A stretch of DNA of 64,000 nucleotides from Holothuria scabra (taxonomy: Eukaryota > Echinodermata > Holothuroidea > Aspidochirotida > Holothuriidae): assembly GCA_037179385.1 (NCBI GenBank), contig CM074190.1, forward strand, positions 6,648,284 to 6,712,283, in the 5' to 3' direction. This document shows positions 26,474 to 37,489 of this stretch, in pieces. The notes beneath the pieces were generated by a model, which saw only the letters and a list, made by a program, of their open reading frames with translations, ran no database searches and was not told where the DNA came from. The stretch's first letter is position 1. Every line of letters starts with the position of its first letter. A program made the position numbers and the translations under genes.

Positions 26474-26711
26474 AGGTGCGTTCGATTTAGCGGCTCGAGC
26501 CGGCTCAACTGGCTCAGCAACGATCGATCTTTCTGAAAAGTGATCTTAACAGCTTAACGTCATCAAAACGTCACAACTTGAGCCGGCCAAAACGACCAGC
26601 CCTCCGAGGTGGTCTAGTTGAGCCGGTGACATAGTTTACGTCATCTTTCGTCCAGTCCAGAAACTGGTTGAGCCAGTTGAGTCGGCTCGAGCCGCTAAAT
26701 CGGACGCACCT
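26474..26711. mobile_element. Fold-back MITE, copy 1
   Basis: The ends are inverted repeats of about 40 bp, beginning AGGTGCGTTCGATTTAGCGG and rich in GGCTCGAGCCGGCTCAACTGG. The middle has CCAGCCCTCCGAGGTGGTCT. The second copy is at 36525-36757. This one lies only 115 bp upstream of the cysteine-domain exon of the small-protein gene. Target duplications are not clear for either copy. Confidence 0.8.
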
Positions 26712-26825
26712 ATTATGGAATACGAGAAAAACATGAATACTCTTCGGTGAGCACTTCTGCGTAATTGTTCGATTGTATGAGGTGCTCGAAGTCGAAGTTA
26801 ATGGTGTTTTTCTTTCTGTTTTAAG

Positions 26826-26928
26826 GACAATGTACAAAAGGTATCCCATGTTACGAGTCACGTTAATGCAGCTGTGAGCCAACCTGCGAAACTTCCGATG
26901 ACTGTTGCTGGGATGTTTGGAGGTGCAA
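26826..26928 (+). pseudogene. SMB-domain exon of copy 1, with in-frame stop
   Basis: 103 bases between a TTTTAAG acceptor and a GTAAGT donor. Length and phases match the copy 2 exon (40911-41013). It keeps the somatomedin-B-like cysteine spacing (C-x5-C, then C-x-C-x3-C-x5-CC-x5-C), including CSCEPTC and DDCCWDVWRC. A TAA stop occurs in frame at 26864-26866, between the second and third kept cysteines. The homologous codon in copy 2 is ACT (Thr). Unless this is an assembly or base-call error, the copy cannot make the domain. The surrounding splice sites are intact, so the loss may be recent. Confidence 0.75.
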
Positions 26929-27573
26929 GTAAGTCTGAACAAAGAACCAGTTTGGAGTTTTATTATATCAGTGTGGATATGCAATTTTCTACAAGATACA
27001 ATAGAAGACAAAAATCTCGAAGTCGAGTTATTTAAAAATAAAGCACAGCTATATCTCCAGCTGTGAGTTTCGATGAAATAGACTAACAAGATATATTTGA
27101 ATTCAAGCAACTATATTCCAAACTACTACTTATTCAATGTGTTCCCATGATTTGCTTTAAATGAAGGGATGGACAAAAGTAAACCAGTGCTGGGAGACAG
27201 TGTAACAGTCTCGGACATAAAAGGGAGCAATTGAATCTACTTTACATGCGCCAAAAAGTTGTCTTCCATAAAATCCTAATATTCAACCCAGACTGTAACA
27301 ATTCTCCTAAATGAGATAACTTTCAAACAGAAAACCCTTCAAGAGGCTGTAGTTGTTTAATCTGTTTTATAAATATCTACAACTGTCTCAATGCAAAAAA
27401 ATTATACTTCAACATTTTCAGAACCCAATTTGTGATATTTGACTTCAACTGATATGAAACCGTTGCAATTTCTTGCAATGCTTGTCTGCCCTCTTGTAAT
27501 CTAAGTTTAACAGAGTTATTTCTGATACTAAGTTCAGCTGAAATATATTTTGACTGTTAGTAAAAAGAACAGC

Positions 27574-27913
27574 TTAAGCCCAGATCACCCTACAGCGACA
27601 TCTGATCGGATATACTATCCGATTTTTGTGCGCTTTCGTTAAAATCTCCCCCATCCATTGTCGGGAAGAACCAAAAATTTGCCATATTTTGTAAATACAT
27701 GATCGTTATGACAGGACCACGGAAATGAAATGTGAACTTTTCATTTCGTGACGTCACGTTGACAAATAGAATTTATCGGACTACGCGTGTAACTTGTAAC
27801 TTTTTTTGACAAACATATGAAAAATAAATTTGAATTGAATTTGAATTGAATTGAACTCACAAAAATCGGAGCGAAATCCGATGCGATATCGCTGTAGTGT
27901 GACCTGGCCTGAA
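27574..27913. mobile_element. MITE with about 55-bp inverted ends
   Basis: The left end reads TTAAGCCCAGATCACCCTAC and then GATCGGAT...ATCCGATTTTTGTG. The right end is the inverted counterpart, finishing GTGACCTGGCCTGAA. The flanks are TTAA on the left and TGAA on the right, so a TTAA target site with one mutation is likely. It sits in the intron after the copy 1 cysteine exon. A small TTGAATTGAA microsatellite (27825-27860) is inside. Confidence 0.75.
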
Positions 27914-28636
27914 GTCCAGTGGTATCTTATATAGCAATAAGAATTTTATTCCCCAAAACACATTGGTTGAACTTTACAATGATTTAATTTTGTCTCATAT
28001 TGATTAAAGCATTCATTGGCTTGGGGAGATACTTGTGCGACGTTTTTGAATAACTTCTTGCGTATAAAGAAGAATCGTGATGAATATTCATAACTCTCAG
28101 ATCACCACTCATACACCTCCCTCTCTCTTTGAACAGTTGAATGCAAATATTTTACCCGTCAGCATGTGCAAAACCTCCAACTCGTCGGGATAAACAAACC
28201 AATCCCTTACCTACAGCAAATATTCCAGAATTTTTTAAGCCATCCATAACATAAGTAGAAATCTCAAAAGTGGTTTTGTGCATAGGATTCTGTTTAACTT
28301 GCATTTTTGGTGGGGACATTTGAATTTTAATTTGCCATAAAGTAGGACTAAAACCCTTATTTTCGTTCGAGTTGGCTAGACACTTAGATAGTTTGTATGC
28401 ACATACTGACGAGAGCAAGGTAACGCCCTAAACTACGTGCTGGACTTGGTTTGTGTATCCCACACTGTGCCCAGAATTACATGCAACGAATTGACGAACT
28501 CGCTTATATCAAAGTAGTATGTTTGGAACAACCTTATTGAAAGCTTAAACGAAAGAACTATTCAGTCGTTCTAAAGATGTTTTGGCCCATAGGCTGTTGA
28601 TCTTTATTTTTTATTTGGTTCATTCTTCATCATCAG

Positions 28637-28643
28637 CTTCTAA
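28637..28643 (+). CDS. Small SMB protein copy 1, last coding exon
   Basis: After a CATCATCAG acceptor, the first base completes the AA split codon as Asn, followed by Phe and a TAA stop (28641-28643). The downstream sequence (CTCTAGATGCTACGCAAGAT, then CGCATGTATCTGACTG) is shared with 47970-48010 after the copy 2 exon, so it is taken as 3' UTR. The coding part is too short to prove by itself. The evidence is the shared acceptor position and the stop in the same place in both copies. Confidence 0.5.
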
Positions 28644-29239
28644 TCATGAAGACGACTCGCTCAACTCTCTAGATGCTACGCAAGATAATTACATGATTTA
28701 CGCATGTATCTGACTGGCGCATCGAGGAGATATCCAACACTGCATGCAATCGGTTGAAGGAGTCTAATCGCATGTTAAACAAGCTGACGTATAGATGAAA
28801 AAACTTGAATTTTGTCTTCGTTCGTAAAATAATTTCTATATATATTGGAAGCAAGCTAATTGAATTGAAAATCAGTCTACAGCACCCAGTGCAGAAATAG
28901 GGTAGGGTTGATTTAGATTTTAATTGAGAGTAGGGCAATGTGGAATTAACATTGGAGCTAATTAAGAAGAAAGGTTGTGCAATACATTAAAAGTCACGAG
29001 CTAGTCCCCCAAAACTTAATTTGAAGCAACTGCTGAATCTCTAGCATTTTTTGTTATTTCCTTTCTATGTATCTTTCATCGTAGTTTTATATCTTCAGTG
29101 TTGTATACTCAAGGTAAACGAAAATGTTGTCACATCTCAGCAGCCAGTAATGAAAACACGACAGTCTGCTACACTTCTTCAAGTTAGGGTGACTGCATTT
29201 TTTTTTTCTAAAAAAGCATTCAGCACCCAACCCAAACTA

Positions 29240-29510
29240 CAATCTATGTAGTCCACAGAAATTCTCAATTGGCACTAGTTCTTTGATTGACAGCAAATTA
29301 AAAATTCAGAGTATTGTTGCTCATACTACACATCATGTGCTGCACTGAGGGTCTGTTGGTGCATTTTTGGGTCATGTACACTCGTCCCGAAGCAATAAAC
29401 TGTGATTGTGTCTGGTTGAGGATGTGTTTTTGACAGGCGTGAGAGGACACTTGAGTAAGTAGTTTACAATTATTGGAACTGACTGTGAGAGAGGAAAAGT
29501 ATTTCTCGTT
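29240..29510. mobile_element. TTAA-type MITE, copy 3 (worn)
   Basis: Recognised by CTCAATTGGCACTAGTTC, TTTGATTGACAGCAAATTAA, CCGAAGCAATAAACTGTGAT and GTCTGGTTGAGGATG, in the order of copy 1 (8735-9045). The ends are degraded. Confidence 0.65.
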
Positions 29511-29866
29511 CAGTCCAATCTTACGTTAAGAAAAATCCTTGGTTTACTCTCTCCTCACCAATAGTGCAACATGGTTAAAAAGTGAGTCACGTGATCGTAT
29601 TAACTGACAATACATTGCTAAAGTGCTATTTAGCGACTGGTCGAGGCGTATTTTACTTGAGTTGATAGGCCTATCGAAAGTATGACATCACAAAGCTTGG
29701 GCATAGAGCAGAGGTGGATTAAAGGCTACGTAAACTCAAGTAAATTCTCACGCTATTTGATGTTAAGTGGAGAAAAAAAACATATTAGGGTCACAATTAT
29801 ATCTTCGAAATAACTTTTACACTGTTTTAAGATTAGGTTATTGTAGTTACTAGTCTTTCTCTAAGC

Positions 29867-30236
29867 CAGGCTTCCTCAACTTTTTTGACATTAATTCGGT
29901 TCTGTCTCAAAAATAGGTACTGTAAATAAATCCAATACTTTTCAAAGACTGACGTCACATACCGACAAGGATATAGTAACGTCCTTTTTGTTCTCACAAG
30001 AAAGTAAAATCACGGTCACTGTTTATATTTGCTTTGTCGATTCACCGTTACTTGTGAATTGAACAAATTGTACAAATTTTTACACCATTTTGCAAGTAAG
30101 CCCCTTCTGAAACGCGAAAATTTTCACAAGGGACCCCTCCCCTTATACCCCTCCCCAGGACGGCAGTCTCAGTAGCACATTTTATCAGTAACATTTAGCA
30201 ATGTGGTGCTTCAGAAAATATAATTGAGGAAGCCTG
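29867..30236. mobile_element. Non-autonomous hAT-type element, 370 bp
   Basis: The left end CAGGCTTCCTCAACTTTTTT and right end AATTGAGGAAGCCTG are inverted repeats. The perfect 8-bp target duplication CTCTAAGC is at 29859-29866 and 30237-30244. There is no coding capacity. Confidence 0.88.
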
Positions 30237-30479
30237 CTCTAAGCGATTCTGTACTTCTACGGGCTGAGAAGACTCGGCAAACCCAGCTAAACGATAACAC
30301 AGGGCCAACAACCAAAAACCCGAACACCCAGAACACCCCGTAACGGTTGACTATTAATTTTCTTAATCCTCCTGACTCTCAAGCAAAAAGCCGTTCCGTC
30401 GGCGTAATCAGAATATAAATCTGTTTCCCAAGGAAGCTAAGAAAACACTCAACCGTAAGGAAGACTTTTTAAAAGCTCC

Positions 30480-30660
30480 ACCGACCCAGTCTGGCAAAGA
30501 GCCTTTCGGCGAGAGAAACCTTTAAACTGCTTCCCGAAGAAGCTACGTCCTTTGAAGGACAGCACTTGACCAACAACACGGCCCTCAGACCATATAAATC
30601 ATTGGTCTGTCATGTATGGCTTCATTCAAGACCTGTGAAAAGAATAACAAGAGGGCAATC
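30480..30660 (-). repeat. Body of the U2-headed repeat family, head missing
   Basis: On the minus strand it shares GACGTAGCTTCTTCG, AGCAGTTTAAAG, CAAGTGCTGTCCTTCA and CTTTGCCAGA with the element at 33877-34112. It begins at the point (TTCTTTTCA...) where that copy leaves its U2-like head. It is either 5'-truncated or carries another head. Confidence 0.6.
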
Positions 30661-31898
30661 CACGGAGTTGCATATCTCATCGCTAACATGTGCGCAAGTT
30701 GGTTACAGAACTTGAACTATGTATGAGCTAGAAGTTTTATCTGTGCTGAATTTTATGCTACAGTAAAATGTCATTGACAAATATTACCTACTAAAACTCC
30801 ATGCCACAATCTTGAAGTCCAAGGGAAGCGATTTTTTTTTCGTTCCAGGGGACGGAAGTTTTTTTTCGTAAGATAGCGAGGGGAAACAATAAGGCACAGA
30901 CAAATCAAGTTCTTGAACAGGCGCACCTTATTAAAAAAAATCATTTGGATATTTAAATTCTGACACTGGATTATATAAGGACTGGAGAGATAGGCTACCC
31001 AATCTTTGTAATGCTTGCCCTTTTAATCCAGTAGGCCTATCTAAGATTTTAGAACAAATTTATTTTTTAAGATGCTGTTATCCCCTTGCAAAACTATGAA
31101 AAAAAAAACAACGAGCTTGGCTGTTACACTAAACTGATACGATTAGATATGGCAACGATAATAAAAGTAAGACGCTTTTGGGGACGCTTTAGACAAGTGC
31201 GTAATTGTTATTAATCACTTGCTAGCTGGGCGTATTCTCCATTTTGACGCGACGGCAAACTTCATGTGTGTCGAGCTGATATGTACATCAAGTGCGTCTC
31301 AATTAAAAAACTGGGCGTGTGCGCGATGTTGAACGTGTGGCGTTAGAAGATTTCCGGGCGACGCACAAACCTTTTCTGCGTACTGGCCTGTGACCAATCC
31401 GACCAATACAAGCAAGAATTGCCCGCGGCAAGGAAATTGTCACGTACGTTTTTTTTTTTTGGCGATGCTCCAGAACCGCCAAGTTTTAAGGGCACCAATA
31501 TGTAAGATAGAGGCCCCAACCTAATGTTAGTCACCCACAGTTTCATATCTTGGGTTATAACTCAAGCGTATGAATGGCGTACGTTTAGCCCCAGACCTAG
31601 CCTACATACTGTTAACCAGCTTGAGATTTCAAGTCTAGCCCTAGGTTTGACTTCAACTTTCATACTACGAGGCCTAACAGTTACAGCAACTTTGGAGTGA
31701 AAACAACTGTCTGCATACACCATATGAGAACACTCTAGATATAAGGGCCATCAGAGTGAAGTGCGAGTAGGAACTTAAAAATCTCACTGCAGCATACAAG
31801 CTAGTAAAAAAAGAATTTGAGACTGTTACTACGAAGTACTAACCTAGGAGTCTAGCTTATTTATATTAATTGATGAAAAATAGGCTAGTTACAAAACA
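30661..31898. other. Intergenic, no recognised feature
   Basis: AT-rich sequence between repeats, with poly-A/T tracts (30831-30870, 31449-31460). I see no gene. Confidence 0.45.
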
Positions 31899-32811
31899 TT
31901 AAAGTGGGGATGACACGGCCAAAGTAAGTTCCTAGGTAACTGTTCTTTGGGTACACCTTGACATAAAGTGAATGATTTCCCTAGTAAATTATGTCCATAA
32001 ATACCGAAATACGACGTTTTGAATTCCCAATTACAGGCCAGACTCAGACCGTTTGAAATTCGAAAGCAAAAAACGTATGTGAACGCGTCTCAAAATGGTG
32101 AAGTCATTGGAGGCACGGTTAGCAACACTGTACCAGAGAGCTCACAATCATCGAATCATGTGCATGGTAACGCGTGTTAGCGCAAACATAATTGCAAACA
32201 CCGGTGCTCCGATAGCAGTGAGAGTACATTGTGAATTGTGCATTGCGCGGTGACTGTTTAGTATTCGCAATAGCATCTTCATCAAACAGCTCATACAGTA
32301 AAGACGCGCTCGTAGTGGGGACGCGCTTAAGTGTGGTCTGCTCATACATATTCATAGCTGTTCTTTATAGCAACCGAACCGCGTCTTCCTTGCACAAAAA
32401 CAGAACTATTTTTACCCGCGCTCATGCACACGCGAACACATTGGCCAATGATTTGCTCCGAATCCCCACCATGGTCGGCGCTTTTCGCTCTGTATGTTGG
32501 ACTCTGTATTGTGATGTAATCGTTTTCATGAGGTTGCTAAGATAAGATAACTTTCCGAGCGTTACATTAGTTCTACATCTAGATGCGCGCCGTAGGGCAG
32601 GGTTTGTGCCGCAAATTGCGTCATAAAAGTTAGGCGAGCTGTTGCGGCATTTTTTCGAAATTGGATTTCGAACGCAGTTTTCCTTCGAATATCATTTATG
32701 CCGAATTGTACGGGTTTGTAATGGGGTATGAGATGATATTTGTAAAATACTGCATCTAATCTTGCAACAGCCTACACAAAAGTTTTTGTGGCCGTGTCAT
32801 GCCCACTTTAA
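31899..32811. mobile_element. TTAA-flanked element, 0.9 kb
   Basis: TTAA at 31899-31902 and 32808-32811 encloses inverted ends of about 20 bp: AGTGGGGATGACACGGCCA at the left, TGGCCGTGTCATGCCCACT at the right. Internal sequence is relatively GC-rich, with a 104-codon frame (32231-32545) resembling nothing known. TTAA target sites suggest piggyBac- or Kolobok-type transposition. Confidence 0.8.
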
Positions 32812-32829
32812 CCTTTGACAATCTTTAAC

Positions 32830-33720
32830 GTGAACTATGTCCTTGGTTGCCATGACAACCACACATATCGGTACAACTAACAGTATCATGCCTAGGCTAT
32901 TACACTTAAACTTTCAGATTTGTGGGATGCGTCCGTTAAGAGTTAAAGTGAATAAAAAAAAAAGTATTTGACCCCCTGTCACGTGACCTTTGACCTTGGT
33001 TGCCATGGAAACTACTTATTTTGGTAGAACTAGTCTACCCTATTATACTTGTGAAGTTTCATGTAAAATGAAGGTTTTCTTTTGAAGTTTTAGTACAAAA
33101 TAGGAAAAAAAAGTGTTTTTTTGCAAAATGTGACCTTTGACCTCTGACCTTTGACCTTTTCTTCCCAGGGTCTGGGAGACACAAGTTCCCACTCTGGGGT
33201 ACCCACCTACCAATTTTGAAAAGAATCGGTCCAGCCCACTAGGAGGAGTTTGAGGGACAAAAACGTTGTTTTACGAACAAATTATCACTGGGAATTTTTT
33301 TGTTCCACTCTACCACTTGACCTTTGACCTCTGTTGCTATGGCAACCACATATTTTGGTAGGACTAGATGCAATCATCATATGTGTAAAGTTTCGTGGCA
33401 GGAGAACGTTTCGTTTTGGAAATATAGCAGAAAATGTGATTTCACTAAATTTGACCTTTGACCTTCACTTCCGGTTGTGTATTAAAAATGCAATTGTTCC
33501 ACCTGAGGTACCATCTTACCAAGTTTGAAGGAAATCGGCCCAGCCGTTTACAAGATATTAGGAAAACAAAATTGGACACACACACACACACACACACTCA
33601 CCCACCAACACACACACACACACACACACACGGACAGGTTTTGACCCCTCTCTCAGCCATGGACCTTCAGTCACCCCGGGGTACCTCACCATGGGTTAGA
33701 CCTTGAGACTAGTAACCTGG
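32830..33720 (+). repeat. TGACCTTTGACC / GTTGCCATGG repeat region with (CA)n
   Basis: Three or more diverged units follow one another. Each has TGACCTTTGACCT-, then GGTTGCCATGGAAAC or a variant, then CATATTTTGGTAGGACTAG and a GTTTCATG-type stretch. The last unit ends in AAATCGGCCCAGCCGTTTAC and an interrupted (CA)n tract (33576-33631), then CGGACAGGTTTTGACCCC. It looks like an old mobile-element tail with a microsatellite. Confidence 0.55.
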
Positions 33721-33876
33721 GAAAATTTACCGTTACCATGGTAACCATTGCGATTTAAGCTGGCATTGCCATATATAGCCCCATAGGCAAAGTGACTACA
33801 ATATCTCATCCTCCTCACGGAGCGATGAGATAACAACATGATCTTAGCCAAAAGAAGGAGAAGCGACTAAGGAAGA
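33720..33876 (-). repeat. U2 snRNA-headed repeat, second copy
   Basis: Read on the minus strand it begins GTCGCTTCTCCTTCTTTTGG then CTAAGATCATGTTGTTATC, which follows U2 snRNA nucleotides 1-40 with several changes. A perfect stem-loop follows: TATCTCATC-G-CTCC, loop GTGA, GGAG-GATGAGATA. It abuts the 3' end of the other copy (33877-34112) head-to-tail. It is not a working U2 gene: nothing beyond the 5' region of U2 is present. Confidence 0.65.
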
Positions 33877-34112
33877 ATACTTTTTCTAAAGTCTTCCCGA
33901 CCCTCTGGCAAAGGGCCGTTCGGCGAAACCAAACTTTAAACTGCTAAACGAAGAAGCTACGTCCGCTGAAGAACAACACTTGGCCAACCTCACGGTCCTT
34001 AGGCCATTTACATTATTGGCCTGTCTTGTACGGCTCCATTCTAGACTGGATGAAAAGAACAGATACCACACATGATCTTAGCCAAAAGGCCGAGAATCGT
34101 AATCAGGACTAT
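33877..34112 (-). repeat. U2 snRNA-headed repeat, first copy
   Basis: On the minus strand from about 34110 it reads TTCTCGGCCTTTTGGCTAAG then ATCATGTGTGGTATCTGTTC, nearly identical to the first 45 or so nucleotides of U2 snRNA as I remember it. The branch-site recognition hexamer GUAGUA is changed to GTGGTA. After that the sequence leaves U2 and becomes a body shared with 30480-30660. This is the structure of a SINE with an snRNA-derived head. SINEs with U1 or U2 heads are known in some vertebrates. Confidence 0.72.
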
Positions 34113-35880
34113 CTGATATATCTTCTCATTAGTGTTATCGCGACTAATTTACTTTTCTAACCCTAACAAAATATTGCAGCTTCATTTATGATTGGATGTT
34201 GAAAGTTAAAAAAAAGTTGACAAAAGCGAATCCTTCACTTTACAACTTTGAAAGTTGCTGTAGCGTTGGAAATATTTATTGGGCTGACATTAGAACACTA
34301 CATTTTCAGTTCAGTTCAGTGTATTACGTTTATAAACACATTTGCCAAATAAGAAAATCATCCAATCTATGCAGACTATGCAAGGAGATATCTTCTGTAT
34401 GTTCTCTAGAAATGTCTTGGTCAATCAGGTTAATCTGCCTTGGACATACAATAAAGCTAATGAAACATGACTATTCAAACGGAAATAAAATATTTTTCTG
34501 CTTTGCATTCTTGAATGCTGTGGTCTTTCACATCCAAGTGCACCTTCAAGCATGCGCATCAACAACCAACCTGATTGGGCCGATGAATAAATTGAATGCA
34601 TTTGAAAAGTTATTAATAATAAATAAAGCTAATGAACTCGAAAGCGGAAAAATATTGGAAATTTGGTAAGAAGCCAAAACATTTTTCACTTGTGCTAACG
34701 TAAAACAAATAGCTAAAGAGATATTCTAAAAAGTATAAGTTACCGTAGGTGCAAAAACCTAAGCTGTCACTTTTAACCTATTACTGAATTTAACCTAAAA
34801 TTTGTGGGGACTGTGTATGGATGTCCCACTCCAATGGTTACGCAATGCTGCTTGCTGTGTGTGCCATCCAAAACAGATCTATCCACAGTACAGACTTGAG
34901 AGTAACTAGACAAGATCATCACAATTCATTAGTTGAAACTTTTCTCACCGAGGAGCCATGGTCAATGAAATCCATCCTGAAGGACCTACACCTACATAGG
35001 CCGAGCAAGCAAAAGGCTCTCAAGGCTTCACAATAAGTTTCTTTCGTAAAGCAATATAATGCTCCGGTTGGCAAACTTTACTACCACACCCGAAAAACTC
35101 GCATGATGTCTATCTCTCACTTTTGCCGCTTACACACTTAGACCAATTGTTACAAAATTTACTTTCCAACCAAATACGTTTAACCCTTGGAGAACTGTTG
35201 CAACATACCGGTATTTATTAGATGCCATTTTGTCATTCTCCACCATGCTTCAAAGACAACTACTAACAGCTTAAAATCGGTAAATACAGCTATGAGAAAA
35301 AGAAAGTATACAATACCCCTATACTCTTATTCATTGCCTACGACTAAATCTATGTGAAAGAGGCCTTGAGTTTCCTTCACTTTCGTTTTCCTTTCGTTTT
35401 GTTCCACCATAGGCATCCCAGTCGAATAAAGGCAACCTTAGGTCATGCTGGCAGAATTACTGATTTACCCACCGAAGGGAAACCTATAACTCAACTGAAA
35501 ATAGTTCATGCGGTCATCCATCTGCCAATATGAACTAAGGAGAACGTAGTCGACCGGAAAGCGAAACTGTAGTCAGCAAGGCTGAAGTCAAACTACCCGC
35601 TCATTTTTGTTTACTTCTTCTTGGAGACCGAACATGCCTGATAAAAAGAACCGATGGAAATATGACGGTTTGTGATCATAAAGAGCGGATACACATCTTT
35701 ACTAAAGGGTTTCGAGACTGATGAAGTTAGACATCAAGTTCAAGTTCATGAAATGTATATGAAACATTTTTTAAAATAATTATCCTAATGCACCTTACCA
35801 ATGAAAATGGAAAAACTCAGGACTAAGTTGATCCATCAGATACCACGAAAGGCACAGCTAAATAGATGGGTTTTTAAAAA
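34113..35880. other. Intergenic, no recognised feature
   Basis: It includes a 157-codon open frame on the plus strand (34196-34669) with no recognisable domain, signal peptide or paralogue, which I treat as chance. There are no element boundaries. Confidence 0.4.
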
Positions 35881-35889
35881 AGGTTTAAA

Positions 35890-36080
35890 TGTTCCAGGGA
35901 GCCTCAAGTTATCACTTTCCTGTAAAATCTAACTTCGCCCACGTCCTTCATCCAGTTGGGAGGCATTTCATTGTTCCCAGCCCTACTTTACCCAACTGCA
36001 GTAGGTTCCGTTTTAAAGTATTCAGTATGATTATACCTGGTAATCGAACCCTCGTCTCTACGGAAACTGAATGATTAGTC
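35890..36080 (-). repeat. tRNA-derived SINE, probable copy D
   Basis: On the minus strand, a B-box-like GGTTCGATTACC is followed by ATACTTTAAAACGGAACCTA and CTGCAGTTG, echoing the body of the SINE family. The remainder is diverged. Confidence 0.45.
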
Positions 36081-36524
36081 ATTTCAGTTAATCCCTTGGA
36101 AACAGAACTCCTTCCGGAGTAAGTTTGTCTGGAACTTTAAAAAGAGAGATACACGTGTGCTTTTTACGCTGTTATGGTTTTTGTGAGCTAATGTTTCAAT
36201 TATTGTATTGGTTGGCTTCGACCATCTTGTACGGGGGATCACGATCTAAGCCTTCGAACTTCATAAGCCGAAGACCACAAAAATCATTTGACTGGTGCAG
36301 AAATTTCAGTCCCGATAGGTAGAACCTATTTAAAAGAATACTCAGAGCCAAATTTGTTATTGAGTTGATTCATGAAATCCAAATTATTTTCAAAAGATTT
36401 TAAGTTTTCTTCACATTCAACTGACAAATGGTCAAACTTAGACAATCCCCATAACTCTTTTAGTAGTAAGTAATTAACGGCTCCATTCGGTTTTCCATTG
36501 CTTATGCTGAGCCCCAAGCACTAC

Positions 36525-36757
36525 AGGTGCGTTCGATTTAGCGGCTAGAGCCAGCTCAACTGGCTCAGCCAGTTTCATGTCTGGACGACATGTGACGTAA
36601 AATGCGTCACACGGCTCAACTAGACCACCTCGGAGGGCTGGTCGTTTTGGCAGGCTCATGTTGTGACGTTCTGATGACGTATTAGATCACTTTTCCGAAA
36701 GATCGAACGCTGACTGAGCCAGTTGAGCTGGCTCGAGCCGCTAAATCGAACTCACCT
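36525..36757. mobile_element. Fold-back MITE, copy 2
   Basis: Same family as 26474-26711, in the opposite orientation. It begins AGGTGCGTTCGATTTAGCGG and ends CGCTAAATCGAACTCACCT. It lies about 200 bp upstream of the duplicated promoter region of small-protein copy 2. Confidence 0.8.
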
Positions 36758-37366
36758 AATGACAGTAGACCTTGTGCATATGATGTCACAGAGCGGAAAG
36801 TGCGCCCTCCTTTGGGGAAACCAAACCAATACAGACAAATGGAGACAGCTGATTTGTCAATCACTCGAATAGGCACATAGTCTGTTACATGTGTAGGGCG
36901 AATTCTATGCGTGTGGCCACGTGTTCTATTGTTCTGCTCAAAGCATGACGTCAGTATGTCATCAATGCACAAGATCTATAGGATCCATACGGGTGCGAGT
37001 AATTCTGTCTTTAAGTAATTTGTCTGATTCAATCAAAACAACACTTAGAGTCATGACAAAAAGTAATCGCAAGGCAATTACAAGGCTGCACGAAATTTAC
37101 GTTATTATGTTTCACGAATTCCTTGACACGGGGTCTGATGTGTCATTGGGATGGACTATGAAAAAACACTTTTGAAAACTAAATCAACACAATGTTATAC
37201 GAGCAAAACTGCAGTGAGTTCCTTAGTCAATTTGGACGACGTAAGCACAACCGCCCTCATTTATGTAACAGAAAGGGCATGGTGTCATTGCATCAAAACA
37301 AAAGTTCAACACCGAATGTAAGGAGCCCTGACAGTGAACTGGAAAAGCTTTCACGACTATCTGGTT

Positions 37367-37400
37367 CAATAAAACCGACTCAAGTTAGTGAGATTGCTTC
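37367..37400 (+). promoter_or_regulatory. TATA-like box and start block, upstream unit
   Basis: CAATAAAACCGACTC (TATA-like) followed by AGTGAGATTGCTTCATT. It is identical in layout to the copy 2 promoter at 38445-38480. Confidence 0.5.
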
Positions 37401-37460
37401 ATTACAAGAATTTTGCATATATATATTACTACAGAACATCGATCTTTAAACACTTTGAAG

Positions 37461-37481
37461 ATGGTGAGTAAAGCCTTGTTG
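37461..37481 (+). CDS. Duplicate first exon of small-protein gene
   Basis: ATG followed by six codons, MVSKALL, then GTGAAG as donor. It is homologous to exon 1 of copy 2 (MASKTLL, 38531) and of copy 1 (MESKTLL, 21890). No further private exons follow before exon 1 of copy 2, so it may be an alternative first exon splicing to 38844 (phase 0 fits) or a dead duplicate. A GTG codon directly after the ATG creates a cryptic GTGAGT near the start. Confidence 0.5.
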
Positions 37482-37489
37482 GTGAAGCA

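Noticed and set aside
26571..27110. 179-codon minus-strand frame
   Set aside because: It lies antisense across a MITE and the spliced cysteine exon, with no domain or paralogue; chance openness.
34070..34112. A functional U2 snRNA gene
   Set aside because: Only the first 45 or so nucleotides resemble U2, and the branch-site hexamer is changed; later stems and the Sm site are missing.
34196..34669. 157-codon plus-strand frame
   Set aside because: No recognisable domain, low-complexity AT-rich codons, no splice or paralogue support.
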